Part shown: positions 28,006-36,128 of the stretch, piece after piece
Numbering within the stretch: position 1 is the stretch's first letter
How the letters are laid out: the number at the start of each line of letters is the position of its first letter
Assembly: GCF_011694815.1 (NCBI RefSeq)
Contig: NZ_CP050177.1
Span: 2,345,001 to 2,409,000, forward strand
DNA: 64,000 nucleotides
Direction of reading: 5' to 3'
DNA from: Streptomyces liangshanensis
Lineage (GTDB): Bacteria > Actinomycetota > Actinomycetes > Streptomycetales > Streptomycetaceae
Notes under the pieces: generated by a model
What the model saw: only the letters and a program-made list of their open reading frames with translations
Told to the model about the DNA's origin: nothing
Databases searched by the model: none
Translations under genes and position numbers: made by a program

Positions 28006-28860
28006 TCAGGCGCGGCGGGCGGCCCAGATGGCGCGTTCGGTGCGTACGGTCAGATCCTCGCGGCGCAGAAGGCTGTTCGGGCTGTTCGGGTCCAGGAGTG
28101 TGTCGAGCGCGGCGAGGTCCTCGGGGGCGAGACCGGGGGCGGCCACGGCCCGGACGCGCTGGAGGCTGGAGTGGGCGTAACGGCCGATGGCGGCGTCGCG
28201 GCCGCCCGGGATGTCGACCCGGAGGGTGCGCTCGGCCTCGACGGTGAAGCCGGCGGCCGTGAGCAGGGGCCCCCAGTCGGCGCCCCGGTGCGGAACGTGC
28301 TCGGCGTGGAAGGCGTCGGTCGCGGCATGGGCGCGCTCTTCGAGCCGGCTCTCGGGGGCGTCGGCGGGCAGGAAGCGGGGGAAGCCCGCCAGCTCGACGA
28401 CGGCGAACAGGCCAGCGGGGGCGAGCAGGGCGCGGACGCTCCTGAGGGCGCGGCCGGGGTCGGCCATGTGGTGCATCGAGGCCGAGGCCCACACCAGGTC
28501 CGGTGTGCCGAGGTCGGGCCAGTGGTCGCTGTCGAGGTCGGCCGCCACGGTTCGTACGCGCCCCTCGACGCCGAGGGCGCGTGCCTTCTCGTGCAGCGAG
28601 CGCAGGTGCCCCGGCGAGGTGTCGACGGCGGTGACGTGCGCGTCGGGGAAGCGGGCGAGGAGCGCGAAGGTGCCGGCGCCGGTGCCGCATCCCAGATCCA
28701 CGATCCGGCGCGGTGCGCTCCTCAGCGGCAGCCAGGCGATGAGGGACGCGGTGTGCTCGGCGAGCACCTCGGCGTCCAGGTCGAGGATCTCCGCCTGTCC
28801 GCTGTCGCCGCCGTGTTCGTGGTGGTCGGGGTGGGGGGTGTGCTGGTGGGTGTGGGCCAT
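28006..28860 (-). CDS. Class I SAM-dependent methyltransferase
   Basis: The 284-residue enzyme starts with a His-rich tail (HTHQHTPHPDHHEH), then the Rossmann motif I VDLGCGTGAGTFALLARF, the acidic AVDTS of motif II, and VWASASMHHMADPGRAL of motif IV. The methyl acceptor is unknown. The N-terminal histidines could bind metal but may only be low complexity. Two operator-like repeats lie directly upstream (28882-28918) and an XRE/cupin regulator gene precedes it on the same strand, which suggests regulation by that protein. Confidence 0.9.
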   Translation of the reverse strand: MAHTHQHTPHPDHHEHGGDSGQAEILDLDAEVLAEHTASLIAWLPLRSAPRRIVDLGCGTGAGTFALLARFPDAHVTAVDTSPGHLRSLHEKARALGVEGRVRTVAADLDSDHWPDLGTPDLVWASASMHHMADPGRALRSVRALLAPAGLFAVVELAGFPRFLPADAPESRLEERAHAATDAFHAEHVPHRGADWGPLLTAAGFTVEAERTLRVDIPGGRDAAIGRYAHSSLQRVRAVAAPGLAPEDLAALDTLLDPNSPNSLLRREDLTVRTERAIWAARRA

Positions 28861-28881
28861 GGCGTGACCGTAAGCCCGTCA

Positions 28882-28918
28882 TGCGCCGTACGCGAGACTC
28901 TTTGCGCCGTACGCAAGA
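28882..28918 (-). promoter_or_regulatory. Tandem operator candidates upstream of the methyltransferase gene
   Basis: Two copies of TGCGCCGTACGCRAGA (28882-28897 and 28903-28918) are spaced 21 bases apart, two helical turns. The second contains the inverted repeat TTGCG-CCGTA-CGCAA. They lie 21 bases before the methyltransferase start. Confidence 0.6.
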
Positions 28919-28950
28919 AGGTGGCTCCGCACGCTGCCCGGCGCGCAAGA

Positions 28951-29583
28951 TCACCCGCCGGACGGGCCCTGGTCGCCCGCGCCCTGGAAGCCTCCGCAGT
29001 CGGCTTCCGTACCGTCGGCGCCGGCCGCCTTCTGGTGGCCGCGGCGGGCGTCGCGGTCGAAGATGCCCATGATCTCGCACGGCCCGCCCTCGGCCCCGAT
29101 GGCGTGCGGCGTCATGGTGGGGAACTCGGCGGCCTGGTTGGTGTCGACGCGAAATCGCCGGTGGCCGAGCATGAGGACGGCGGTGCCGGACAGCACGACG
29201 AGCCATTCGCGGCCGGGGTGCGCGCGCATGCGGGCGGGGTTGTCGGGCGGCGGGTCGGTCAGCCGCTGACGCATCACGCTCATGCCCGCGTCGCCCTTCA
29301 TGGGCCAGCGCATCAGCCCGTGGGTGACGTCGATCATCGGGCTGATCACGACGTCGTCGGCGGCGTTCGCCACGAGCTGGTCCAGCGTGGTGTCCAGCGC
29401 GCGGGCGAGGGTGACGAGCTGGTCCAGGGCGAGGCGGCGCGGACCGTTCTCGATGCGGCTCAGCGAGGACTGGCTGAGGTTGGCGCGCCCGGCCAGCTCC
29501 TCCAGCGACCACCCCTGCGCGACGCGCAGCGCGCGGATCCGCTTGCGTACGAGGCTGTCCAGCTGCGCGTCTTCCTGCGTCAT
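28951..29583 (-). CDS. XRE-family regulator with cupin domain
   Basis: The 210-residue protein has an N-terminal helix-turn-helix (ALRVAQGWSLEELAGRANLSQSSLSRIENG, about 18-47) and a C-terminal cupin sensor domain (about 100-180; HPGREWLVVLSGTAVLMLGHRRFRV). Cupin regulators of this type usually sense a small metabolite. ATG 29583 gives the normal start MTQEDAQ. The next gene on the strand is the methyltransferase, with tandem operators between, so this is its most likely regulator. Confidence 0.9.
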   Translation of the reverse strand: MTQEDAQLDSLVRKRIRALRVAQGWSLEELAGRANLSQSSLSRIENGPRRLALDQLVTLARALDTTLDQLVANAADDVVISPMIDVTHGLMRWPMKGDAGMSVMRQRLTDPPPDNPARMRAHPGREWLVVLSGTAVLMLGHRRFRVDTNQAAEFPTMTPHAIGAEGGPCEIMGIFDRDARRGHQKAAGADGTEADCGGFQGAGDQGPSGG

Positions 29584-29702
29584 AGGCGTCACGCTATGCC
29601 GTGAACGCAACGCGGACCGAGGCATGTCGGGGGTCGCGACGCCCGTGCGCCGGCGGCCGACCCGCGCGCATCACCGCTCGCGGTCAGGACAGTCGCGCAC
29701 CG

Positions 29703-30188
29703 TCAGGTGCCGCCGCTGCCACCACTGCCGCCAGCGCCGTCAGCGCCGTCGCGCAGGGAGCGGGCCATGCTCCGCAGGATCCGGAACGCGTCCGACCGCT
29801 CGGCCTCGGTCAGGCCGGCCAGCATCCTCAACTCGACGGCCCTGACCGCCGCGGACGCCGTCTCCAGGCTCCGCCGCCCCGAAGCCGTGAGCCGCGCCGG
29901 GAGAACCTTCCCGACAGGAGCCGCCGCGGGGCGGGTCACGTAGCCGTCCCGCTCCAGGGTCTGGAGCAGCACGTTCATCGACTGCCGGGTCACGAACGCG
30001 CCGCGCGCGAGCTCGGAGTTGGACAAGCCCGGGCGCTGGGCGAGCAGTTCGAGGCAGGAGTAGTGCGTCACCGTCATCCCGAGGGGTCGCAGCACCTCCT
30101 CCATGGCCGTACGCAGGGCGCTCGAAGCCTCTTTCAGCAGGTAGCCGAGGGAGGTGTCCAGGTCGACGCCGGGACCGCTTTGACTCAT
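29703..30188 (-). CDS. MarR-family transcriptional regulator
   Basis: At 161 residues it has the MarR fold: winged helix SCLELLAQRPGLSNSELARGAFVTRQSMNVLLQTLERDGYV (about 45-85) and basic wing, flanked by dimerisation helices, with a Gly/Ser tail. The ATG at 30188 lies inside a palindrome, implying autorepression, and the message may be leaderless. It is divergent from a VOC-family gene whose promoter carries the same operator twice. It probably represses both until a toxic or phenolic ligand binds. Confidence 0.92.
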   Translation of the reverse strand: MSQSGPGVDLDTSLGYLLKEASSALRTAMEEVLRPLGMTVTHYSCLELLAQRPGLSNSELARGAFVTRQSMNVLLQTLERDGYVTRPAAAPVGKVLPARLTASGRRSLETASAAVRAVELRMLAGLTEAERSDAFRILRSMARSLRDGADGAGGSGGSGGT

Positions 30189-30233
30189 GTCAGTATTCTG
30201 ACATACCGTGGTTCGTGTCAGGAATCTGACACG
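30180..30233. promoter_or_regulatory. Twin MarR operators in a divergent promoter
   Basis: Two palindromes, ATGTCAGTATTCTGACAT (30187-30204) and CGTGTCAGGAATCTGACACG (30214-30233), are centred 28 bases apart. The first lies in the 18-base spacer of a plus-strand promoter, TTGACT (30180-30185) and TACCGT (30204-30209). The second covers the expected start site. Confidence 0.85.
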
Positions 30234-30247
30234 AGAGGAGCACCACC

Positions 30248-30616
30248 ATGCCCGTCACCGGCCCCGACTTCATCTCGCTCCAGGCGCGCGACCTCGACGC
30301 GTCGCAGGCGTTCTACGAGCAGTACCTCGGCCTCGTCCGCTCACCGGCGGGCCCGCCGCACGCCGTCGTCTTCAAGACCGCGCCGATCGCGTTCGCCCTC
30401 CGCGCGGTCGTCCCCGGCACGGATCTCGCATCGGCCCCCCGGCCCGGCATCGGCGCGGCGATCTGGCTCCACGCCACCGACGTCCAGGCCATCCACGACG
30501 CCCTCGGCGCCGACGGCCACACCATCGTCTCCGCCCCGGCCGACGGCCCCTTCGGCCGCACGTTCACCTTCGCCGACCCCGACGGCTACCACGTCACACT
30601 GCACGACCGCACCTGA
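30248..30616 (+). CDS. VOC-family (glyoxalase/bleomycin-resistance fold) protein
   Basis: This 122-residue protein has paired beta-alpha-beta-beta-beta units: FISLQARDLDASQAFYEQYLGL and the second half IWLHATDVQAIHDALGADGHTIVSAPADGPFGRTFTFADPDGYHVTLHD. It may bind and inactivate, or modify, a small toxic compound. ATG 30248 has GAGAGGAG upstream. It is divergent from, and probably repressed by, the adjacent MarR protein. Confidence 0.92.
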   Translation: MPVTGPDFISLQARDLDASQAFYEQYLGLVRSPAGPPHAVVFKTAPIAFALRAVVPGTDLASAPRPGIGAAIWLHATDVQAIHDALGADGHTIVSAPADGPFGRTFTFADPDGYHVTLHDRT

Positions 30617-30711
30617 CGACCCCCAAGGCGAGAACGCGTCCCTCCACGGGGCCCATGCGGGCCTAGAGCTGTCCGGCCGATCACCGATCATGGCGTCGTA
30701 GGCTCCAGGAC

Positions 30712-31056
30712 ATGCACAGCACCCTGACGGAGCACGCCCGGTGTCTCTACGGAGACGAGTACCGACCCACGCCGGAGTGCGCCCAGGAACACCGGGAGCA
30801 CTACTTCGTCGAGGAGCTGACCTTCGCGGACGCGGACAAGATCCTCGCCATGCTGCGTAAGCTCAGTCCGCAGGTGGTTGACGGCCACTTGCCGGTCTGG
30901 GTCCGGAATCTGGCCTATCGGCTGGTGCTGTTGCAGCGACCGGACGAGCCCGCGCTGATGCGCCAGGCCGCCGAGAACCTGTGGCTGCACGGACCGGACT
31001 GGGACAACATCGCGGCAGACCTGACAAAGCGGGCGGACGCCCTGGAAGCCGGCTGA
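30712..31056 (+). CDS. Conserved hypothetical soluble protein
   Basis: I do not recognise a family for this 114-residue protein. It is mostly helical and charged, with no signal or membrane segment; LVLLQRPDEPALMRQAAENLWLHGPDWDNIAADL has the helix-turn-helix-like spacing of a small repeat. Codon bias is good, so it is a real gene. It follows a fragment at about 30662-30680 resembling a decayed MITE end (CTAG then GTCCGGCCGATC). Confidence 0.7.
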   Translation: MHSTLTEHARCLYGDEYRPTPECAQEHREHYFVEELTFADADKILAMLRKLSPQVVDGHLPVWVRNLAYRLVLLQRPDEPALMRQAAENLWLHGPDWDNIAADLTKRADALEAG

Positions 31057-31110
31057 CCACACGGCGACGGGTCGGTCACCCTGGTGGTGACGATCCTGAC
31101 GGCTCCACTT

Positions 31111-31300
31111 TCAGGTGTCATCGCGGTCGTCCCACGGAAGTTCCGGGTCGCCCACGGCCGGACTGAGAACGTGCCGGGCCAGGACGCGTCGCTTGGCCTC
31201 GACCCTTCGCAGGACGCGGGCCGGGCCGCGCAGAGCCACGTGCAGGGTTCGGCCTCCTCGTCCAGCCGTGCCTTGAGGAACGCCACCAGGGACGCGCCGG
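31111..31300 (-). pseudogene. Frameshifted remnant resembling DUF6221
   Basis: Reading the minus strand, one frame gives LVAFLKARLDEEAE (about 31290-31250), the usual opening of Streptomyces DUF6221 proteins. The next frame continues with ARVLRRVEAKRRVLARH, the usual later motif of the same family, and ends at 31111. The frames meet near 31250, and the normal middle part is missing. I read this as a deleted and frameshifted relic. The family name is from memory of the motifs. Confidence 0.45.
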
Positions 31301-31427
31301 CTCGCCCGGCTGTTCGGGGTCTCGAAGCAGGTGCGGCGCGCCGACCCCCGGTGCCGTTCACAGCAGCTACGGGTGCGTGACCGGTACGGCTCCGCGGGCG
31401 GGCGGACCCGGAGGCGGGGACCGGGTC

Positions 31428-32360
31428 CTAGGCGCGAGTGGGGCGGTCCGGGCCGGGGGTCAGTACGCGGGCAAGGGCCGCCCTGCCCGCGGGGCCCCAG
31501 GCCGGTTTGCCGCCCGGGAGGCCCTGTTCGCCGTTCTGGCCCATGAGGACGAGGAACAGGCTCTTCATGGCGGCCAGCCCCCGGGCACGCCGGATCGTCG
31601 CCTCGTCCGCCCGCCCGTACGCCGCGAAGAACCGTGGGCCCACCCCCGCCGGAAGCAGCAGCCAAGCGGCCGCCAGGTCCCACGCCGGATCGCCGGCGAA
31701 CAGGGCGTCGAAGTCGATCACCCCCGAGAGCGTCCCGTCGGAGACGACGACGTTCGCGGGGTGGAGGTCACCGTGCACCCAGACCAACGGGCCCTCCCAC
31801 GCGGGGGCCGCGACGGCGTCGTCCCAAACGGCCCGCACAGCCGGGGCGTCGGCGGCGGGACCGAGCCCGCCGGGGGCGATGGATCGCAGGAAGTGCTCGA
31901 AGCCGTCGGTGCAGTCCTTGGGGTGCCCGCCACGGTCCGAACTGGCCGGCGCGTCGGCGGGCGCCTCCGCGTGCAGCGCCCGGAGGAAGCCCGCCAGCGC
32001 GTCGGCCGCGTGGTCGCCACGGCTGATCGAGGCGGTGTCCAGCGGCTCACCGTGAACCCACGCCGTCACGCTCCACGGCCGCGGAAAGCGCGCGGACGGT
32101 ACGCCGACGCGCACCGGCGTCGGAACCGGCAGCGGAAGTCGGGGCGCCAGGACGGGCAACCACCGGCATTCCTTGCGCAGCAGGTCCGACACGCTCTCCA
32201 TGCGCGGCATGCGCACGGCCAGCTCGTCCCCGAGCCGCCACATCTGGTTCCCCCACCCACCCGCCACCTCGCGGACGGGCAGCCCCGCGAGGTCGGGATG
32301 CTGCTCCCTGAGAAGCTCGCGCACCAGCCCAGCCGTGATCTCGATCCCGGAGTCGCTCAT
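31428..32360 (-). CDS. Aminoglycoside phosphotransferase-fold kinase
   Basis: The 310-residue protein has the APH catalytic core: GGWGNQMWRLGDELAVRMPR for the nucleotide lobe, LVWVHGDLHPANVVVSDGTLSGVIDFDALFAGDPAWDLA for the catalytic loop and Mg-binding Asp. Streptomyces carry many such genes, and most act on small hydroxylated metabolites, not drugs. No resistance context is seen. A 43-codon membrane peptide gene lies 9 bases upstream on the same strand. Confidence 0.9.
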   Translation of the reverse strand: MSDSGIEITAGLVRELLREQHPDLAGLPVREVAGGWGNQMWRLGDELAVRMPRMESVSDLLRKECRWLPVLAPRLPLPVPTPVRVGVPSARFPRPWSVTAWVHGEPLDTASISRGDHAADALAGFLRALHAEAPADAPASSDRGGHPKDCTDGFEHFLRSIAPGGLGPAADAPAVRAVWDDAVAAPAWEGPLVWVHGDLHPANVVVSDGTLSGVIDFDALFAGDPAWDLAAAWLLLPAGVGPRFFAAYGRADEATIRRARGLAAMKSLFLVLMGQNGEQGLPGGKPAWGPAGRAALARVLTPGPDRPTRA

Positions 32361-32369
32361 GCGACAACG

Positions 32370-32501
32370 TTACGCAAGACACCCAGCCGGACCCAGGTGG
32401 TACTCGAATCCCAGGTACACCGCGCCGGCCGCCCCCCAGCACAGCGCGCTCGCGCTCGCGCTCACCACGGCTATCAGCACTCTCAGTTCCCTGTTCCCCA
32501 T
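32370..32501 (-). CDS. Putative small single-span membrane protein
   Basis: A 43-residue frame from ATG 32501 to TAA 32370 encodes a short charged start (MGNRELR), one hydrophobic span (VLIAVVSASASALCWGAAGA) and a short tail. It ends 9 bases before the kinase gene and could share its message. The ribosome site is weak, so it is only a candidate. Confidence 0.4.
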   Translation of the reverse strand: MGNRELRVLIAVVSASASALCWGAAGAVYLGFEYHLGPAGCLA

Positions 32502-32574
32502 GGCCGGGAGCGTAGATCGAATGTTCGGCTAACCGTCGTCGTTCCGCCGCGTGTGTGGGCTACGTTGTGCGGCG

Positions 32575-33318
32575 ATGCTTACCAAGACAGTGTTGATACC
32601 CACCGCAGATGGCCAGGCCGACGCTTTCGCCGCGTTCCCCGACGGGGGCGGTGCGCACCCGGGGGTGCTGATGTACCCCGACGCGTTCGGCATACGGCCC
32701 GTCGTGCGGGACATGGCCCGCGAACTGGCCCGGCACGGGTACTACGTACTCGTCCCCAACTTCTTCTACCGGCACGGTCCGACCCCGGTTGTCGAGCTTC
32801 CCGAGCACATCGGGGGCGAGAACCGGTCCGCGATCTTCGCGCGGATCATGCCCATGATCGAGACGCACACGGCCGAACGTGTCCTGAGCGACGCCGAGGC
32901 CTGTCTCGGGTTCCTCGCCGACCAGCCCGAGGTCGCGGCCGGGCCGGTCGGGGTGACCGGCTACTGCATCGGCGGGCTGCTGGCGACGCGGACCGCCGCG
33001 GCGTACCCGGACCGGGTGGCCGCCGTCGCCGCGTTCCACGCTCCCGTACACGCCGACGGGCCGGACAGCTTCGCGAAACTCACCGCCCAGGTCCACTTCG
33101 GCCACGCCGAGGGCGACCTCACGCCGGAGACCCTCGGCGAACTCAACCGGGCCCTGGACGCCGCGGGGGTCGCGCACACCTCCGAGATCTACCCCGGCAC
33201 CCTGCACGGCTTCACCATGGCGGACACCGATTCCTTCAACGCGGCCGCCCTGCAACAGCATTGGGACCGCCTGCTCACCCTCCTCGGCCGCACCCTGACC
33301 TCATCTCAGGCGTCCTGA
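32575..33318 (+). CDS. Dienelactone hydrolase family protein
   Basis: The 247-residue alpha/beta hydrolase has the DLH nucleophile Cys131 in VGVTGYCIGGLLA, the Asp in HFGHAEGDLTPE and the His in YPGTLHGFTM, a complete Cys-Asp-His triad. Dienelactone hydrolases open lactone rings in chloroaromatic breakdown, but many actinobacterial members have unknown substrates. ATG 32575 gives the standard start MLTKTVLIPTADG. No pathway genes adjoin it. Confidence 0.92.
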   Translation: MLTKTVLIPTADGQADAFAAFPDGGGAHPGVLMYPDAFGIRPVVRDMARELARHGYYVLVPNFFYRHGPTPVVELPEHIGGENRSAIFARIMPMIETHTAERVLSDAEACLGFLADQPEVAAGPVGVTGYCIGGLLATRTAAAYPDRVAAVAAFHAPVHADGPDSFAKLTAQVHFGHAEGDLTPETLGELNRALDAAGVAHTSEIYPGTLHGFTMADTDSFNAAALQQHWDRLLTLLGRTLTSSQAS

Positions 33319-33391
33319 GAGAAGGCAGGCTGCCAATGCAGGCTGCGGGCACGGGCGTTGGTGTCCGGTACGTCCTCCAGGGGGGCGGCGG

Positions 33392-34045
33392 TCAGGGGGT
33401 GAACGCCCACTTCACCATCAGGGGGAGTTCCTCCTGCCAGAACGCGTCGCCGTGGCCGCCGATCCGCTCGGTCATCACGACGTCCCCGCCCGCGTCACGC
33501 AGCGCGGCCGCCCATCGCCTCGCGTTCTCGCGGAAGAAGGGTTCCGACGTGCCAGCGACGAAGTACGCGCGCGGAAGCGGGGGCAGCAGGGGGGCCGAGG
33601 GGCGGTAGCCGGCGCCCGGCGAGGCGCAGAGGACCGCGCCGTGGAGTGCCGGGTGGCGGAGTCCGACGGCGAGCGCCAGTTCCCCGCCGGCGGAGACACC
33701 GAACACCGCGGTGCGCGCGGCGGGCGGTGCGAGTCCGAAGCGCGAGCGCGCCCATCGGCGGACGTCGTGGACGAAGAACTCCTCGTGCCGCGCGAACCGT
33801 TCGGGGTCGAGGTCCGGTGAGTACTCACGGAGCCGTACGTCCTCGTCGGCCGGCCGGTGCGCACCGACGAGCATCGTCGGCGGCACGTCGGCCGCCGCCT
33901 CCAGAGCCGCGGCCCACTGCGGGACCAGGTGGCCGTCACCGGCGAACACGACCGCCTCGGGCTCGGGCGGCGGGACGTACGCCGTGACCTTGCGGCCGGC
34001 GTCGTACCCGAGTGTCTCGGTGACGAGTTCTCCGGCGATGGACAT
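33392..34045 (-). CDS. Esterase D-like alpha/beta hydrolase
   Basis: This 218-residue hydrolase resembles the enterobactin-esterase/esterase D group. The nucleophile Ser118 lies in AVFGVSAGGELALAVG and the catalytic His in IGGHGDAFWQEELP, near the C-terminus. VVFAGDGHLVPQWAAALE forms the first strand and oxyanion region. No signal peptide is present. ATG 34045 is used; just upstream lies a run of five GCGGGA hexamers (34065-34092). Confidence 0.88.
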   Translation of the reverse strand: MSIAGELVTETLGYDAGRKVTAYVPPPEPEAVVFAGDGHLVPQWAAALEAAADVPPTMLVGAHRPADEDVRLREYSPDLDPERFARHEEFFVHDVRRWARSRFGLAPPAARTAVFGVSAGGELALAVGLRHPALHGAVLCASPGAGYRPSAPLLPPLPRAYFVAGTSEPFFRENARRWAAALRDAGGDVVMTERIGGHGDAFWQEELPLMVKWAFTP

Positions 34046-34119
34046 GGTCAATCTCTTCTCGGCAGCGGGAGCGGGAGCGGGAGCGGGAGCGGCAGCCTGA
34101 CGGTTGGACCAGAGAGGTT

Positions 34120-34437
34120 CTAGGGGCCCCACACGCCGATCGCGCTGAACAGCAACAGGCATGCCCCGGCCAGTAGTTGTGTCCACACGCTCACGCGGAG
34201 GCCGAGCTTGCGCAGGCCGAACGCGGAGACCAGGACCGCTCCGGCGAAGACCGCCACGGATGCGTAGATCGGGGTCGTCGAGGCGTGTGGGGTCGGTTCG
34301 TAGACGTTGACGTCGGAATGCGCCAGCCCGGTCAGAAGCGCCACGAACGCCAGGATCGTGTCCAGGAGCAGGAGCACCACCGCGCAGATGACGTCCTCAC
34401 CTGCCGTAAGGCGGCGCGTAGTTGATGGGTCGCTCAT
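34120..34437 (-). CDS. Small three-span membrane protein (DUF6234-like)
   Basis: The 105-residue protein has three hydrophobic spans: VICAVVLLLLDTILAFVALLTG, IYASVAVFAGAVLVSAFGL and TQLLAGACLLLFSAIGVW, with a short polar loop after the first. It looks like the Streptomyces DUF6234 group, from memory. Function is unknown. It stands alone between the murF terminator and the esterase gene. Confidence 0.75.
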   Translation of the reverse strand: MSDPSTTRRLTAGEDVICAVVLLLLDTILAFVALLTGLAHSDVNVYEPTPHASTTPIYASVAVFAGAVLVSAFGLRKLGLRVSVWTQLLAGACLLLFSAIGVWGP

Positions 34438-34466
34438 GGCGGCATCCTCTCCGTCCGGGGAGGGGC

Positions 34467-34494
34467 GGGGCCTGAGTACGGGTACTCAGGCCCC
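34467..34494 (-). terminator. Hairpin terminator after murF
   Basis: A 13-bp perfect stem (GGGGCCTGAGTAC) with a GG loop lies just past the murF stop on the minus strand. Confidence 0.8.
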
Positions 34495-34507
34495 GGTCCC
34501 GTAGCCG

Positions 34508-35899
34508 CTACGGAAGCGTGCCGTCCTCGGCCAACCGCTCGGCCGTGTGCTCCAGTTCGACGCTGTGGGAGCCCTTCACCAGGACGACGTCCCCCGGGCG
34601 GACCAGGTCGCGGGCCAGGGTCAGGGCCTCGTCGCGGTCGTGGGCGTGGGCCAGGGTCAGGGTGGGGTTGTCCTGTGCGGCCGCGCTCGCCAGCGTGCGG
34701 GCGTCGTCGGTGCCGACCGCGATCAGTACGTCGATCCCGGCGGCGGCGACCAGCCGGCCCACCCCCCGGTGCTCGTCCTCGCCGTCGGCGCCCAACTCTT
34801 TCATCTCGCCCAGGATCGCGACGGTCCTGCGCCCCTCCGACATGGCCGCCAGGGCCGTGAACGCGGCCCTCATCGAGTCGGGGTTCGCGTTGAACGCGTC
34901 GTTGACGATCCGTACCCCGTCCGCCCGGTCCGTGACCTCCATGCGCCCCGAGGCCACCAGCACCGCACGGGACAGCGCGCCCGCCACCTTCTCCGCCCCC
35001 ATGCCCAGGCCGATCGCGACGGCCGCCGCGGCCAGCGCGTTCGACACGTGGTGCACGCCGTGCAGGGACAGGTCGACCCGCGCCCGCGCGCCCTCGGCGG
35101 CGAGGGTGAACGACGGGCGGCCCGAGGCGTCGACGGTGACGTCCAGGGCCCGTACGTCCGCCTCGTTCGCCACGCCGAAGGTCAGGACCCGGGCACGGGT
35201 ACGGGACGCCATCGCGGCGACCAGCGGATCGTCGGCGTTGAGGACCGCCACCCCGTCCTCCGCGAGCGCCTCGACCAACTCCCCCTTCGCCAGGGCGATC
35301 TGCTCGCGCCCGCCGAACTCCCCGACGTGGGCCGTCCCCACGTTGAGGACCAGGCCGACGGCGGGCGGGGCGATCCGGGTCAGGTGAGCGATGTGGCCGA
35401 CGCCGCGCGCGCCCATCTCCAGCACGACGTACCGGACGGACCGGTCCAGGTGGGTGACCGTCAGCGGCATGCCGATCTCGCCGTTGAACGACTTCACCGT
35501 CGCGATCGTCGGGCCGATCTCGGGAAGCACCTGGGCGAGCAGGTCCTTGGTGCTGGTCTTGCCCGCCGAGCCGGTCAGCCCGATCACCACCGCCTCGGGG
35601 ACGGCGGCCAGGACGGTACGGGCCAGCGCGGCGAGCGCGTCCAGCACGTCGTCCACGACGATCGCCGGGACACCGACGGGACGGGTGGCCAGGACCGCCA
35701 CCGCGCCGGCCCGCACCGCGTTCACCGCGAAGGTGTGCCCGTCGGCGTGCTCGCCGGGCAGCGCCGCGAACAGGCCACCGGGCTCCACCGCGCGCGAGTC
35801 CACGACGGTGGGGGCGCTCACCAGGACGGAGGGGTCGGGCACGTCGTGCAGGCGGCCGCCGACGGCCGCCGCGACGGCTTCGAGGGAAAGGGGGATCAC
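34508..35899 (-). CDS. murF: UDP-N-acetylmuramoyl-tripeptide--D-alanyl-D-alanine ligase (MurF-type)
   Basis: At 463 residues this is a full-length Mur ligase, which adds D-Ala-D-Ala to the UDP-MurNAc-tripeptide in the cytoplasm. The ATP loop is GLTGSAGKTSTK (residues 108-117 region), followed by VVLEMGARGVGHIAHL, LNVGTAHVGEFG and the C-terminal VNDAFNANPDSMRAAF and LGEMKELG motifs. GTG 35899 has GGAGG 9 bases upstream. No other division or cell-wall gene is near, so this is either a relocated single copy or, more likely, a second murF. Confidence 0.93.
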   Translation of the reverse strand: MIPLSLEAVAAAVGGRLHDVPDPSVLVSAPTVVDSRAVEPGGLFAALPGEHADGHTFAVNAVRAGAVAVLATRPVGVPAIVVDDVLDALAALARTVLAAVPEAVVIGLTGSAGKTSTKDLLAQVLPEIGPTIATVKSFNGEIGMPLTVTHLDRSVRYVVLEMGARGVGHIAHLTRIAPPAVGLVLNVGTAHVGEFGGREQIALAKGELVEALAEDGVAVLNADDPLVAAMASRTRARVLTFGVANEADVRALDVTVDASGRPSFTLAAEGARARVDLSLHGVHHVSNALAAAAVAIGLGMGAEKVAGALSRAVLVASGRMEVTDRADGVRIVNDAFNANPDSMRAAFTALAAMSEGRRTVAILGEMKELGADGEDEHRGVGRLVAAAGIDVLIAVGTDDARTLASAAAQDNPTLTLAHAHDRDEALTLARDLVRPGDVVLVKGSHSVELEHTAERLAEDGTLP

Positions 35900-36128
35900 G
35901 GGACAGGTCCTCCGCATCGACAAGGTGTGCCCGGCACGGCCCCACCGGCCGAGCGGTCCGGACCCGAGACCGGTCCGGCCCTGCCGACCGTAACCCCTCC
36001 ACCCCCGGGAGCTGCGGAGACGTGCCAGGGAGGAGGGAGACCCGGGCCCGGGCGAGCGGCCGGTTATCGACCTCACGGTTGGCCAAATCCGCTGATTCGC
36101 AAGCGAGTTGCCTGGCCATAGATCAACC

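Noticed and set aside
31428..32360. An aminoglycoside resistance gene
   Set aside because: The kinase fold is clear, but the protein lacks specific APH subgroup features that I can see and has no resistance context.
34065..34092. GCGGGA hexamer run upstream of the esterase gene as an operator
   Set aside because: A simple slippage repeat with no symmetry and no regulator nearby.
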